DNA of 23,354 nucleotides from Cudoniella acicularis (taxonomy: Eukaryota > Ascomycota > Leotiomycetes > Helotiales > Helotiaceae). The stretch lies in NCBI GenBank assembly GCA_013054445.1, contig JAAMPI010000899.1, forward strand, positions 1 to 23,354, given 5' to 3'. Every line of letters starts with the position of its first letter. Within the stretch, counting starts at the first letter, position 1. The notes beneath the pieces are model-generated. The model saw only the letters and a program-made list of their open reading frames with translations. It was not told where the DNA came from and searched no databases. The position numbers and the translations under genes are program-made. Shown piece by piece: positions 1-9,090 of this stretch.

Positions 1-1380
1 GAAGAAGTCCTAAGATTTCTATTGGAAACAAGTAAGGAGATATTTACAAGCTGCAATGATGTAGGGGATGCCCTAATAATAGCAACCAAAGAGAGTCGAC
101 CAGACCTAGCGGGTACACTCCTCGTCTGGGGACGAAAGTTAAATATCGAAAATAAGTACCCTGAACCATACAATAGCTGGATACTGCCGGAGGTTGATGA
201 AATGCTGCCAATATTTATGGGCCATATCACTTTTGAACAAGCTTTGGAAAAGAAGTGGAATGCTACCCGGGAAGCAGTTGCCCAAGGAGACGTGGAAAAG
301 GTGGAGCAATTATTGACGACTATTTCCGATATCAACTACTTCTCAAATGGCTCTAAGACTACGCTGTTGGCAGCGGCGGCCCTCGGCGGCAATATAGACA
401 TGGTCCAACTGCTCTTATCTCGGGGTGCACAAATTGTTACGGATGGGGCCCGAGGCAATAGTGCGCTGGAGAATGCAGCAGATGGGGGACACGAACAGGT
501 TATGAGACTACTTCTTGAAAATGGGGCAAAGGTTAATGAAGAACCGGGACCATACAGCACTGGTACCGCTTTGCAGTGCGCTGCAGAAAATGGACACTTG
601 TCAATAGTTCAGCTACTGGTGGAGCTGTCTGCAAACATTGAGGGTCAAGTATATGCAGGGAGTTCCCACAACTGGGAGCCTGCTTTGATCAGGGCGGCAG
701 AATCAACTTCTGAACCAACAGCAATTTTGCTTTTAAATCATGGGGCCAACGCCAAAGTCAGGAGCCTTTCTGGAGAAAAAGCTATGCACATAGCTGCAAA
801 GCTCGGAAAGAATGACTTGCTGATACATTTACTCGATTCTGGCATCCACCCGGACGGCCGTACATGGGCCGGGGAGACAGCCCTGTATATAGCTGCTACG
901 TACGGTCATCATGACTTGATTCCTCGCCTTAGTCGATATGGCGCCAATATTGACGCAACTATCGACGCAACTGCTTACAAACTGGAAAATGAGCTTGAAA
1001 CAGCTCTACATCTTGCTACCAAGAATGGGCATGAAGAATTTGTGTTTCAACTAATCAAAACTGGTGCGAAAATCGACTCAAGGACATCAGTCGGTAAGAC
1101 GGCACTCGTATGTGCCGCCTCTTATGGCCATTCTAAACTCATGGAGTTGCTTCTCCGAGGAGGCGCTGATGTCGACGCAACAGATGACCGCGGACGAACT
1201 GCACTGGCGCTAGCGAAGGCAAACAACCGCTCTAATACTATTGAGGTGTTGTCCTCGTTCGGAGCTTCTCTTTTATACGAGCCATTGCGAGACGCCATCG
1301 TTATTGCAGGCAACAGTCTCCCTTTAAGTGAAGACGACCCCCTATTTACGGCCTGGGTGCGAGGCTGGAAGGTCGAATGA
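1..1380 (+). CDS. Ankyrin-repeat protein, C-terminal part (5' end outside window)
   Basis: The frame is open from base 1 to the TGA at 1378-1380, so the true start lies left of the window; the first in-frame TTG at 22 is not a credible start. About ten ankyrin repeats of roughly 33 residues are visible from about base 270 to 1290, with recognisable cores such as TALHLATKNGHEEFV, TALVCAASYGHSKLMELLL and RTALALAKANNRSN; the helix-turn-helix spacing and the G-A-x-V/I-D/N turns are typical. Ankyrin arrays bind other proteins. In fungi an array like this is often the C-terminus of a NACHT or other STAND (NLR-like) protein, but no nucleotide-binding domain is visible here, so that is inference. The C-terminus after the repeats ends in a short acidic tail and a Trp-rich segment (FTAWVRGWKVE). 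No intron is needed in this part. Confidence 0.9.
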   Translation, partial: EEVLRFLLETSKEIFTSCNDVGDALIIATKESRPDLAGTLLVWGRKLNIENKYPEPYNSWILPEVDEMLPIFMGHITFEQALEKKWNATREAVAQGDVEKVEQLLTTISDINYFSNGSKTTLLAAAALGGNIDMVQLLLSRGAQIVTDGARGNSALENAADGGHEQVMRLLLENGAKVNEEPGPYSTGTALQCAAENGHLSIVQLLVELSANIEGQVYAGSSHNWEPALIRAAESTSEPTAILLLNHGANAKVRSLSGEKAMHIAAKLGKNDLLIHLLDSGIHPDGRTWAGETALYIAATYGHHDLIPRLSRYGANIDATIDATAYKLENELETALHLATKNGHEEFVFQLIKTGAKIDSRTSVGKTALVCAASYGHSKLMELLLRGGADVDATDDRGRTALALAKANNRSNTIEVLSSFGASLLYEPLRDAIVIAGNSLPLSEDDPLFTAWVRGWKVE

Positions 1381-1638
1381 TTGTTCTTAATAGCGATTAG
1401 TTTGTTATTCTTAAACGAGCTTAGCAAGGAGTTTCAGGAGATCCTCATACTGTGGCCTATAGTAACAAAGGAGACACATGGATATACACAACATACTAGT
1501 ACACTATATAATTATTATAATATATAATATTAGAAGCAAATATCTAAATAATCGTGATAGATAACTATCGCTTTAAAAAGATCCTCTACAGAACTGAATT
1601 TAGGGCGCTGAAGCTTTCTATATACATAAGAAAAGTGA

Positions 1639-1808
1639 GGCCAGGGGGTTACCCCTGGCCCCTGAATGAGCGGGCCCAGCGGCTTTAAGCGAGCCCCTAA
1701 AGGGGCCCGCCCTAGGCGATAATAACACAACTCTGTATAGCGCCTGTATCACGTGCACCTGATTCTCCAGCCCGTGCAACCTATGTGCACGATATTATTA
1801 GAGCACGG
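1639..1808. repeat. Cluster of GC-rich inverted repeats (hairpins)
   Basis: Within AT-rich flanks there are several perfect short inverted repeats. GGCCAGGGG (1639-1647) faces CCCCTGGCC (1652-1660) over a 4-nt loop. GCGGGCCC (1670-1677) faces GGGCCCGC (1703-1710), enclosing the smaller hairpin GCCCC-TAAA-GGGGC. Further on, CCCGTGC and GCACGGG, and CGTGCAC and GTGCACG, form two more pairs between about 1750 and 1808. Ordinary intergenic DNA does not look like this; the end of a transposable element or a structured RNA is possible. No reading frame in it resembles a known protein. Confidence 0.5.
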
Positions 1809-1810
1809 GT

Positions 1811-2720
1811 TCGTTCATAATATAGGTCCACAATGTCGAGGCTACATGCAACCTTATTCGGCTCTTATTTCATAATCACTGTATTACTAGCTATTATAGT
1901 ATTTTTAGTTAGGCATAAAAACGCTATACTGACGGCTACGCTTGCTTGGGCTGCGGTTTTTTCTGTAAGCCTTTCAGGAAGTTGTGGGGGAGAAAGTGGG
2001 CGTGGACTAGGGATTGTTGAAGAGCAGTCGGTGTTTTTTTTTAGGGTCGTTTTAAATGTGAAGAGATAAGTGAGTGAGGGAGATGGTAAAGTGCAATTAT
2101 GTAATTTGTAATAGCTGTGCGAGTTGAGATGCTGTTGTTTAGAAGCAGGTATCTTATAAAATCATTAACTCAACAAATAAGCACTGCTATAAAGGTCGGA
2201 GTTGTTTTTAATTCTTGTTACAATGTTTGAAATCGGTGAATAGACTCTCTATTAACCTTAGAGACTTTATCGTAGTGTTATTGTGGAGAGTGATAACCAA
2301 GAAGGAATCAGTGTGTCAAAGAAATAATCAAATTAATTATTAATAAAATTAAATCAAATATTCTTGATTAGAGTTTGATTAGCACTTTCTAGGACCTACT
2401 TGGTTTGATTTAAATAACTAATTAAATTAAATCTAATTAGTTTGATTAGTATTTATTATTTTTGTTATATTCTTAGGTAATAAGCACTATTCTAAACTTA
2501 AGGTTTAAACCTTAGTAGAATCTTCTAGGTTGTTCTTTGATTTATAAGCNTTGATTTCTAAGCTATAGAAGCTTCTAGTAACTACACTCGTAGTATACAC
2601 AGTCCGCCCATTCCTTTATAGATAGATAAGTCTTTAAGTCAAAATCATATTACTATTCCACATACTTGAATCTCTCTCGACCTAACAGTCGACTCTTCTT
2701 CCGCCTACACACCCTTACCT
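1811..2720. other. AT-rich intergenic tract, no gene recognised
   Basis: No convincing coding sequence. The stretch 2320-2480 is very AT-rich with repeated variants of TTTGATTAG and AATTAAAT, and one ambiguous base (N) sits at 2550. The part from about 2500 to 2665, with paired TTCTAG motifs and a TATAAG box-like sequence, could be a decayed LTR, but I cannot define its ends. It lies just upstream of the Pol III-like unit. Confidence 0.4.
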
Positions 2721-2913
2721 CCAACAATAGCTCAGTGGCAGAGCGCGAACTCGAAGTTGATATTAAGGGGTTCCTTTGCGGTAGAGGTATAGAAACCGAT
2801 TCGTTCGGTGATTCTTGAGGGGTTTCACCCTCTACTATACCTTCAAACAAGACTTGAGTAGGAGGTCCAAGGTTCGAATCCTTGCCAGTCCATTATTTTT
2901 TTGATGTTTTTTT
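2721..2913 (+). ncRNA. Pol III-type, tRNA-like unit (SINE candidate or tRNA relic with a long insertion)
   Basis: A perfect A box, TAGCTCAGTGGC, lies at 2728-2739 and a perfect B box, GGTTCGAATCC, at 2871-2881. The B box is inside a complete T arm: stem CAAGG (2868-2872), loop, stem CCTTG (2880-2884). Two runs of seven T (2896-2902 and 2907-2913) follow and would terminate Pol III. The D arm (GCTC...GAGC) is also intact. It is not a normal tRNA: the 3' acceptor strand CCAGTCC (2885-2891) would need GGACTGG at the 5' side, where CCAACAA stands, and no 7-nt anticodon loop with U33 can be placed. About 130 nt separate the two boxes and fold into their own stems (GGTATAG 2786-2792 with CTATACC 2835-2841; GAAACC with GGTTTC). 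A tRNA-derived SINE or a tRNA pseudogene fits best. Confidence 0.5.
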
Positions 2914-3093
2914 GTATACCTCGCTTGCAGAGGATATAGATATCGTGTATCGAAGCGAAATAGTGATAACAACACTTCGAAATAAGTAAACAACAAAGAA
3001 AAATTTGAATCAAATTATATAAATATACGCATAAATCTTACAAAGTTTGACGTGCTTGGTTGCTGCTTCTAATATGACTTATTTGGAAGCTGT

Positions 3094-3697
3094 TTATTTT
3101 TTGAATCGTATTTCCGCAAACCATGTCATCGCGTGATGCGCCAACTTGTCGATTGGATCCGAAGTGTTAGGGACATCTCGAATGCGGGGCCAATTCAATG
3201 GCATATATTCTGGTTGAATCCTAAATCGCAGTCCACAAAGATTTGGCAGTGTTATGGAGTCGTTGAGATTCTAGTTCAAATGTTGACGTACTCGGTATTC
3301 GCCACCCATCAGACACAATCCATGCGCCCTTGTGCATCACAGTTATGTTCTCATCGATCGATTCGTCAGAGATGAGACTTGTAGAAGCTGATTTCTTGAG
3401 GGTATTAAAGAAGGAGCTCCTGAGGTTGTCGTTATACGTTGTTTCATGCTCTAGCCGGGGGATGACTAACCAGCAATTCTCTGAAAACTCCCCAACCTTC
3501 AATCTCATCTCTACACCCATTAATATATCTTCAGACTTCAGTTTCTCTCTATGACTCCTAACCCAACCTACAAGAATTGCGAATGAAGACCACATCCTCA
3601 ACTCGGCCGAGTATCACACGGTCGGAGACGCCCTATCTGATCTCCTTATCAGTTTCTTATCGTACTTTTCTAGGGGAGTTCCCCGGATTCTGCAATG
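3094..3697 (-). pseudogene. Relic of an unrecognised protein-coding gene
   Basis: Read on the minus strand from about 3697 to the TAA at 3094-3096, the sequence has clear protein-like composition through nearly 200 codons but two breaks. One is an in-frame TGA at 3614-3616, which a single C-to-T change from CGA would explain. The other is a frameshift near 3218-3226, after SLWTAI; the frame resumes as QPEYMPLNWPRIRDVPN and ends AEIRFKK. The middle part contains ENCWLVIPRLEHETTYND and MHKGAWIVSDGWRIPST. I do not recognise the family. No start codon or upstream exon could be fixed, so this may be only the C-terminal portion. The alternative that the frameshift marks an intron is weaker because no GT..AG pair fits there. 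Confidence 0.45.
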
Positions 3698-4002
3698 GCA
3701 CACCAATCAGCCCTTGAGACAGCTCCAAAGTTGTGTAACCACAGCTTCCGAGCTCCCGAGCATATGACCCGAAGGCTTCACGATTTTTGGTTAATTTCCG
3801 GTTTTTATATTTGCTTCAACATTGCTCTGTTTTTTATAACCTTTCCCCCACTTTTCACTTCATGTCATCGTGGCCGGGTGGACATCAGATCTGCCAGAGC
3901 ACAACTCACTTCTATTTACTTGGAACTCTGTGGCGTCTTTCTCTTGAAGATCCTTTGCGCGTATTTTTTTATATTGTGTAATTCCTCTAGAGTAAAATTA
4001 TC

Positions 4003-5380
4003 ATGGTTTCTGCAACACCCACAGCGCCACCAATCCTAGACTTCTCCGGTCAGTATACAATTCTTCGAATCCCAATCCTCTCCCCAAGCACCTAAATAGA
4101 CTAACTCCCAACCCAGCCTTCCGCTCCTCCAACCCTAGCGAACGAGAAACACTAATCAACCAAATCCGCACCGCCTGCCGTGACAAGGGCTTCTTCCAAC
4201 TCACCAATCACGGCATCTCCTCCGACCTGCAAACCCAAACTCTCTCCGCCTGCAAACAATTCTTCGACCTACCTCTCTCCGAAAAACTTAAAATCGACTT
4301 AAAATTTAGCAAACATAATCGCGGCTATGAAAGACACGGCTCGCAGATGCTAGAGGCGGGAACAGCGCCAGAGAGTAAAGAAGGCTTATATCTGGGGAAG
4401 GATTTGCCCTTAGATCATCCAAGGGTGGTTGCTGGGGAGTATAATTGTGGCCCGAATCCGTGGCTAGAGGCGTTGGGGGAAGAGTTTAAAGATGTGTGTA
4501 TGGAGTATTACCAGGCGGTGGAGAAGTAAGACTCTCCTTCCTCTCCTATTTTTTAATGTTAGGATAGTGCTGAAATTGAGAAAAATAGACTAGCAAACGA
4601 AGTCATAAAAGCACTAGCTCTAGGACTGGGTCTTAAAGAGGGATGGTTTGATGAATTCACGTCGAAACCTTCAGGAACATTGAGATTCATCCATTATCCA
4701 CCCACACCCACGACGAGTTCGAAAGCAAGAGGTCTGTTTTCTCCCTAAAAATATATATTGTAGCGGCGCTGAAAAGAAACACAGGAATTGGAGCACACCG
4801 TGATTTCGGCTGTATTACCCTCCTGATGCAAGACCAAGTCGGAGGTTTGCAAGTCCTCGACGAGGCGTCTGGAGAATGGCTCGACGTATATCCCCTTTTA
4901 CTTCTCTCACCTTTCTCCTCCTCACGCAACTAACAAAATTTCAGGTGACGCCCGTCCCCGGAGCCTATGTCGTCAACCTCGGCAACCTAATGATGAAATG
5001 GGTAAGTCTTATCCTCATACTAATCTCCTATTTCTTTGCATGAGAGCCGAGAGCCTGGGAGCCGTCTCGGCTTCCAAGACGACTCGGAAGCTCTCAACTC
5101 CTCTATATATTTCTCGCATTTACGGTGCTAATTCGTTGGACAGACCAATCACGTATACAACTCCAACATGCATCGAGTCATGAATTTCTCCAGCAAAGAC
5201 CGCTATTCCATCCCTTTCTTCTACAGCGGAGACCAATCCTATGTTTTCGACTGTATACCGGGGTGTGAGGGTGAGAATGGAGAGAAAGGTGAGAAGATGG
5301 TTGTGGGGGAGTATATGAAGCGGCAGTTTGATACTTCGTATAACCGGGTGTTGGAACAGGAGACTGTTGCTACTTCGTAA
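4003..5380 (+). CDS. 2-oxoglutarate/Fe(II)-dependent dioxygenase (isopenicillin N synthase-like)
   Basis: Six exons by my reading: 4003-4048, 4117-4525, 4568-4731, 4785-4885, 4945-5001, 5144-5380, giving 337 residues, a normal length for the family. The N-terminal DIOX_N region is seen in PPILDFS and [16 protein letters not shown]; the catalytic region has [20 protein letters not shown]. The Fe(II) ligands are H211 and D213 (HRD) and H269 (NMHRV); the 2-oxoglutarate-binding R-x-S is R279-Y-S281. Such enzymes hydroxylate or desaturate small molecules using O2 and 2-oxoglutarate; the substrate cannot be read from sequence. Every junction keeps frame. The second intron is short (42 nt) and its acceptor (GATAG) was chosen over a TTAG five bases earlier because only it stays in frame. 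The last intron is 142 nt and holds inverted repeats. The gene ends 84 bp from the converging transporter relic. Confidence 0.9.
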
Positions 5381-5464
5381 ATAACAATTTCTAATCTCAC
5401 TTTCAAATGAGGATTTCATGTTTTAATTTCCTAGGGCCTCATGGTCGTACCCGCCAAATCCAAC

Positions 5465-6890
5465 TCACCTCATTTCCTTCCTCCTCAACCTCAACCTCTC
5501 CCCTTTCCACTGCACAAAAACGGTCGGCACAATCGAAAACACCACAATAATACCCACCATCAACCCCGCACTCCCACCTAGCCCCAAATTATCAAACATA
5601 GTCGGAAACCAGAACGGGCCTACGATATAATTAGTATCAGTATTTCCTCTCAACTTTTCTCTCTCCCTTTTCCCCGGCACAAAAAAAAAAAGAAACAAAC
5701 AAACACTCAACACAAAACCAAAGAAGAAAGAAAAAACTCACCAATAAATCCCCAAGTACTTCTCACCAAATTAACAAAAACCCCCACGCCAGCAACCGCA
5801 TCCCTCTCCCCTTGCAAACAGCATTCCACAGCATAAGTAACCAACACCGTCGTGATAACCTGATTCCCAAACCCAGCTATCGCTATTCCTACCACTGGAC
5901 TAACATCATACGTGGTCATCTCCTCGATCCTCACACAGAAAATAGTCAATCCTATAATCACCGCTGCGAAACCGGGGTAGGAAATCCATAATCTTTTCTC
6001 GGGAGCCTTTGCGGAATTTCCACTATGGCTTGGGTGAGAGTTGGATTGCCTGGACATAAAAAAATCGGAGCCTCGACCACCAAGCTGCTCCCCAAGCACG
6101 GACCCAACAATCAGCCCCAAAAACTGCAGTCCAATTTCCTGGGCATTAAACCCCCATTTCGGGGTAAAAAGCTGTGGGATTTCAACTGTAACCAGTACAG
6201 AAGCAAAATTGAATATGATACTGTAAGCTATTGTCGGTACCAGTATATTGAGGTTTGTGAAGAGTTTTAGGGGGGCGTAGAAATCGCTGGGTTTGAGACC
6301 GCGTGTTGGGGGTGAAGGGGAGGAGGAGCGGAAGTAGAGCGTCTCGGGGGAAAAGAAGAAGTAAAGAATGAATTGGAGGAGGTTGGTTATGGCGAGGATG
6401 CGATAGATCCATTGGTAACTGTTTGTGTGGTAGGCTACGAAGCCCATTATGAAGGGGCCTGTTGGTGGCCTGGTTTGGTTTGGTTTATTAGCTTTGAAAT
6501 TTGGAAATAGTCTTTGTGATGTTTGGGGAATAGGTACCCAAGTGTAACCATCAACGTCCAAACCCCCATCTTCCTGCCCCTCTCCTTCGCAAAAAACGTC
6601 TCCGTAACCACCGCACTACTAATCGCAATCGCCGGCGAAATAAAGAAAGCCTCCAAAATCCTCGTAATAGCCTGAGAAGAATAACTATTGCTTTCAGAAC
6701 AGCCAATGTTACATATCATGGAGCAGAATGTGGAGATGAGCCAGATAGGCCGGCGACCGAAGTGGTTTGAGATTGGTTTCCAGAAGAGGGGGGCGAAGCC
6801 CAGGATCAGGATTTGCATGCTGGTGAGGTAGGAAGCGGTTGTTAGGGTGACAGAGAGGGAGGTGGAGAGGAGGGAGAAGAAGGGGACGTC
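5465..6890 (-). pseudogene. MFS transporter (Hol1-like), 5'-truncated at a repeat boundary
   Basis: On the minus strand three exons are clear: 6890-6538, 6469-5742 and 5619-5465, joined by introns of 68 and 122 nt that keep frame. The protein contains the loop 2-3 motif SNHFGRRPIW, AFFISPAIAISSAVVTETFF, GPFIMGFVAYH, a central loop after SPETLYF, and a C-terminus with FWFPTMFDNLGLGGSAGLMVG, all typical of fungal drug:H+ antiporter/Hol1-like MFS proteins that export or import small molecules across the plasma membrane. The cytosolic N-terminus and first membrane helix are missing: similarity starts at DVPFFSLLSTS (6890) and upstream of that the DNA is repetitive. The rest has no stop or frameshift, so the break is recent or the first exon lies far upstream. 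A possible N-terminal remnant is at 9091-9433. Confidence 0.75.
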
Positions 6891-7055
6891 TAATCAGTCT
6901 TTATATTATTTCCTTTTGTTATTATTAGGGCCAGACCCTTACTATCACCTGGAATACTTGGATTACTACCTTTTGTAAATACTCTTGACTCGCTAGGGCT
7001 TGAAACCCAGCCGTCCTACTATAGTCTCTGACTTATAAAGGACGTAAAAAGGATA

Positions 7056-7079
7056 AATCAATCAATCAATCAATCAATC
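7056..7079. repeat. AATC tetranucleotide microsatellite (6 units)
   Basis: Six uninterrupted AATC units occupy 7056-7079, within the repeat region upstream of the truncated MFS gene. Confidence 0.9.
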
Positions 7080-7214
7080 TATAGATCCCCTTCCTTTACG
7101 AGTCGACGTAATCGCTTATCGATCCCCTCAATCCTTAGATCGACGCGGTCGACCACCGACCCCGTCGGCTCGCCTAGATCACATGACCTCGTCACGTGAT
7201 CTCGTGACTTAGGA

Positions 7215-7295
7215 CCCTGGTTCTCTATACTGTTCCTATTGGTCGCAGCCGAGCCTCAGGCCTGGGTCTACACGTGGTTCCCTGATTCGTGACAT
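7215..7295 (+). repeat. Direct repeat, left copy (LTR-like)
   Basis: Ordered shared blocks with the copy at 8567-8646: CCCTGGTTCTCT (7215-7226), CCGAGCCTCAGGCCT (7249-7263), CTACACGTG (7268-7276) and TCGTGACAT (7287-7295). Block spacing agrees with the other copy within 2 nt. Confidence 0.7.
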
Positions 7296-7736
7296 TTATA
7301 TCTAATTAAAATAAGCTCTTGTCTATATCTAAGTCTAAACCTAATATCTAATCTAGTATTATGCTACTAGCTCCTCTATTAATAACTTTACCTAGATTTG
7401 CCTAGTATTATTAGCTATCCCGCTTATAGAGGTCCTCTTATACTCGGCTAGTATTATAAGCTATTCTAGCTATCCTTAATACTGTTAGCCTTAGTATAGC
7501 CTACGTTTATATTCCTTTTCTTTTCCTTTTCTTTTACTAGATAGTACTGTCTTGTGCCTAGGCGTGTCTTATATTCGTCTTCGCAGATACTCGTCGTACG
7601 AGAAGGGAGGGAGGAGGCTTTATAAGCCGGGCTTAGGAAGAGGGTTGTAGAAGGTAGGTGGTCGAATCGAAAGAGAGAAAAGGACGCGACCGCGACGGAA
7701 GCTCGACTTAAAAAGGGGCTTAAATACTATTACAGC

Positions 7737-7976
7737 AGACGACGATTCGAAAGAATGAAATGCTATCTAGGTAGACGACGATTCGTAAGATGCCTTTCTC
7801 TTAGGCGGACGACGATTCGTAAGGACAGGCCACGACAGCAGACGACGACTCGAAAGGGAAAATGCTATTTTGTTGGCAAACGATGATTCGTAAGGGACTC
7901 GATGATTCAGAAGATGCCTTTCTCTTAGGCAGACGACGATTCGTAAAGGCCATGACGACAGACGACGGTTCGATTC
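7737..7976 (+). repeat. Minisatellite of dispersed AGACGACGATTCGTAAG units
   Basis: About eight copies of a 16-17-nt core recur at irregular spacing, near 7737, 7773, 7807, 7840, 7879, 7898, 7931 and 7960, with small changes (GTAAG/GAAAG, CGATGATTC). A longer unit of about 38 nt, starting AGATGCCTTTCTCTTAGGC and running into the core, occurs twice (7788-7824 and 7912-7949). The block ends in three ATTCCG-type hexamers. It lies between the two LTR-like repeats. Confidence 0.75.
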
Positions 7977-8566
7977 CGATTCCGATTCCGATAAAAAGAG
8001 ACGACAGGATATAGGGCTAGGCCCTGATTACCGTCTTCCCTGCGTAGGTCACCATTGTAGGGGGACAGATATAACCCAAAAGGGAGGGAGTTCAAATAGA
8101 CATTAAATTGACTTAAGAACAAGAAGCTACGCTGCCTAAGAACACGTCTTTTATCCTCCTTCGTCTAGGTCACGTGTCTGCGAACCACATGACCGAGCAC
8201 CAGCACCAGTGCCAGCATCCCCACTACACTAGACTATATTACCTACTTATATACCCGTTTTAAGCCTTTTCCTGAGGCTAGTAGTTGATCAAGGTCTAAG
8301 CGTCCCTCGCTTCGGAGTAGGTGCCTACAGTGCGCCTCTCTTGTGCAGTGGTTTATAAGGTGCCGAACTGTCTCCGGTCTCTCCCCGCACGCGCAATATT
8401 ATATTAAGTTAAGTATAAAGCTCTTATCTAAGGAAAACCTATTTATTATATAGAACCTTCCTGCCCTAGTCCGAAGTGGCCCGAGAGGCCCGACCCTAGA
8501 TCGTCCTGGGGTACTTCGGTCTTCTCTAGTCATGTGAGCTCATCATGTAACTCTCGTACCTTACAT

Positions 8567-8646
8567 CCCTGGTTCTCTGTGTGGTGCCGTCTGGCAGACC
8601 ACCGAGCCTCAGGCCTTAAACTACACGTGATATGAAATCGTAACAT
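8567..8646 (+). repeat. Direct repeat, right copy (LTR-like)
   Basis: Matching blocks: CCCTGGTTCTCT (8567-8578), CCGAGCCTCAGGCCT (8602-8616), CTACACGTG (8621-8629), TCGTAACAT (8638-8646). Same order and strand as the left copy, offset about 1.35 kb. Diverged between blocks. Confidence 0.7.
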
Positions 8647-9090
8647 AGACGTGTTTTCGCGTTCTCGCTTAGTGGGCCACGCGTAGTGACCCTACTCTTA
8701 CTTTCCAAGTAGAGACTTCTTCTACCCGGATACTTTGATTTTATTAGAGACGATGCTCGTCTTGATATTAGTGCCTTGTTCAAGGGTAGGAGAGGTAGTG
8801 ATGGTATGCGCTTTTCCCTGAGGGAGGAAGGATAGGGCTTGAGCTCTGGATATTGCTATGTTAGAGGATTGGCTTTGGCGTCAGTTGTTGTCAGTCTCAT
8901 CACGGGAAAAGAAAACAGTTTAGGGATAAATCCATGAGATAGTTGCGGATGTCGGTTCTCTCTATCCGATCTCAAGCTGGGCTGCAACATGGCCTATGTT
9001 GAAACTACCAGTACATTTCATAAAGTCCGATGATATAAATTCTTCGGAACAGGTCTTTCGTAAGACGTTGGGTAAGTTACAAGTGGATGT

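Larger units (their letters stand above)
6891..8647. mobile_element. Degenerate repeat element inserted next to/in the MFS gene
   Basis: This 1.76-kb stretch has no coding potential but carries a pair of direct repeats (7215-7295 and 8567-8646), an AATC microsatellite, a dispersed-unit minisatellite and pyrimidine-rich tracts. The direct repeats end in TCGTGACAT and TCGTAACAT, compatible with LTR 3' ends (..ACA). The left edge coincides with loss of MFS coding similarity. GACGT occurs at 6885-6889 and again at 8648-8652, which could be a 5-bp target-site duplication, although a 5-mer match near chosen edges can be chance. A non-autonomous LTR-type element without gag/pol is my best guess; boundaries are approximate. 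Confidence 0.45.

Noticed and set aside
1833..2069. 78-codon open frame with a hydrophobic N-terminus
   Set aside because: One membrane-like helix followed by low-complexity sequence; no splice or family evidence, in a repeat-rich gap.
2653..2850. Minus-strand open frame across the Pol III-like unit
   Set aside because: It is explained as the complement of the A-box region and its structured insert; no protein motif.
3695..4039. 114-codon plus-strand open frame upstream of the dioxygenase
   Set aside because: Overlaps the true first exon in another frame and its composition looks like promoter sequence.
7925..8122. Minus-strand open frame in the minisatellite
   Set aside because: Made largely of the repeat units themselves.
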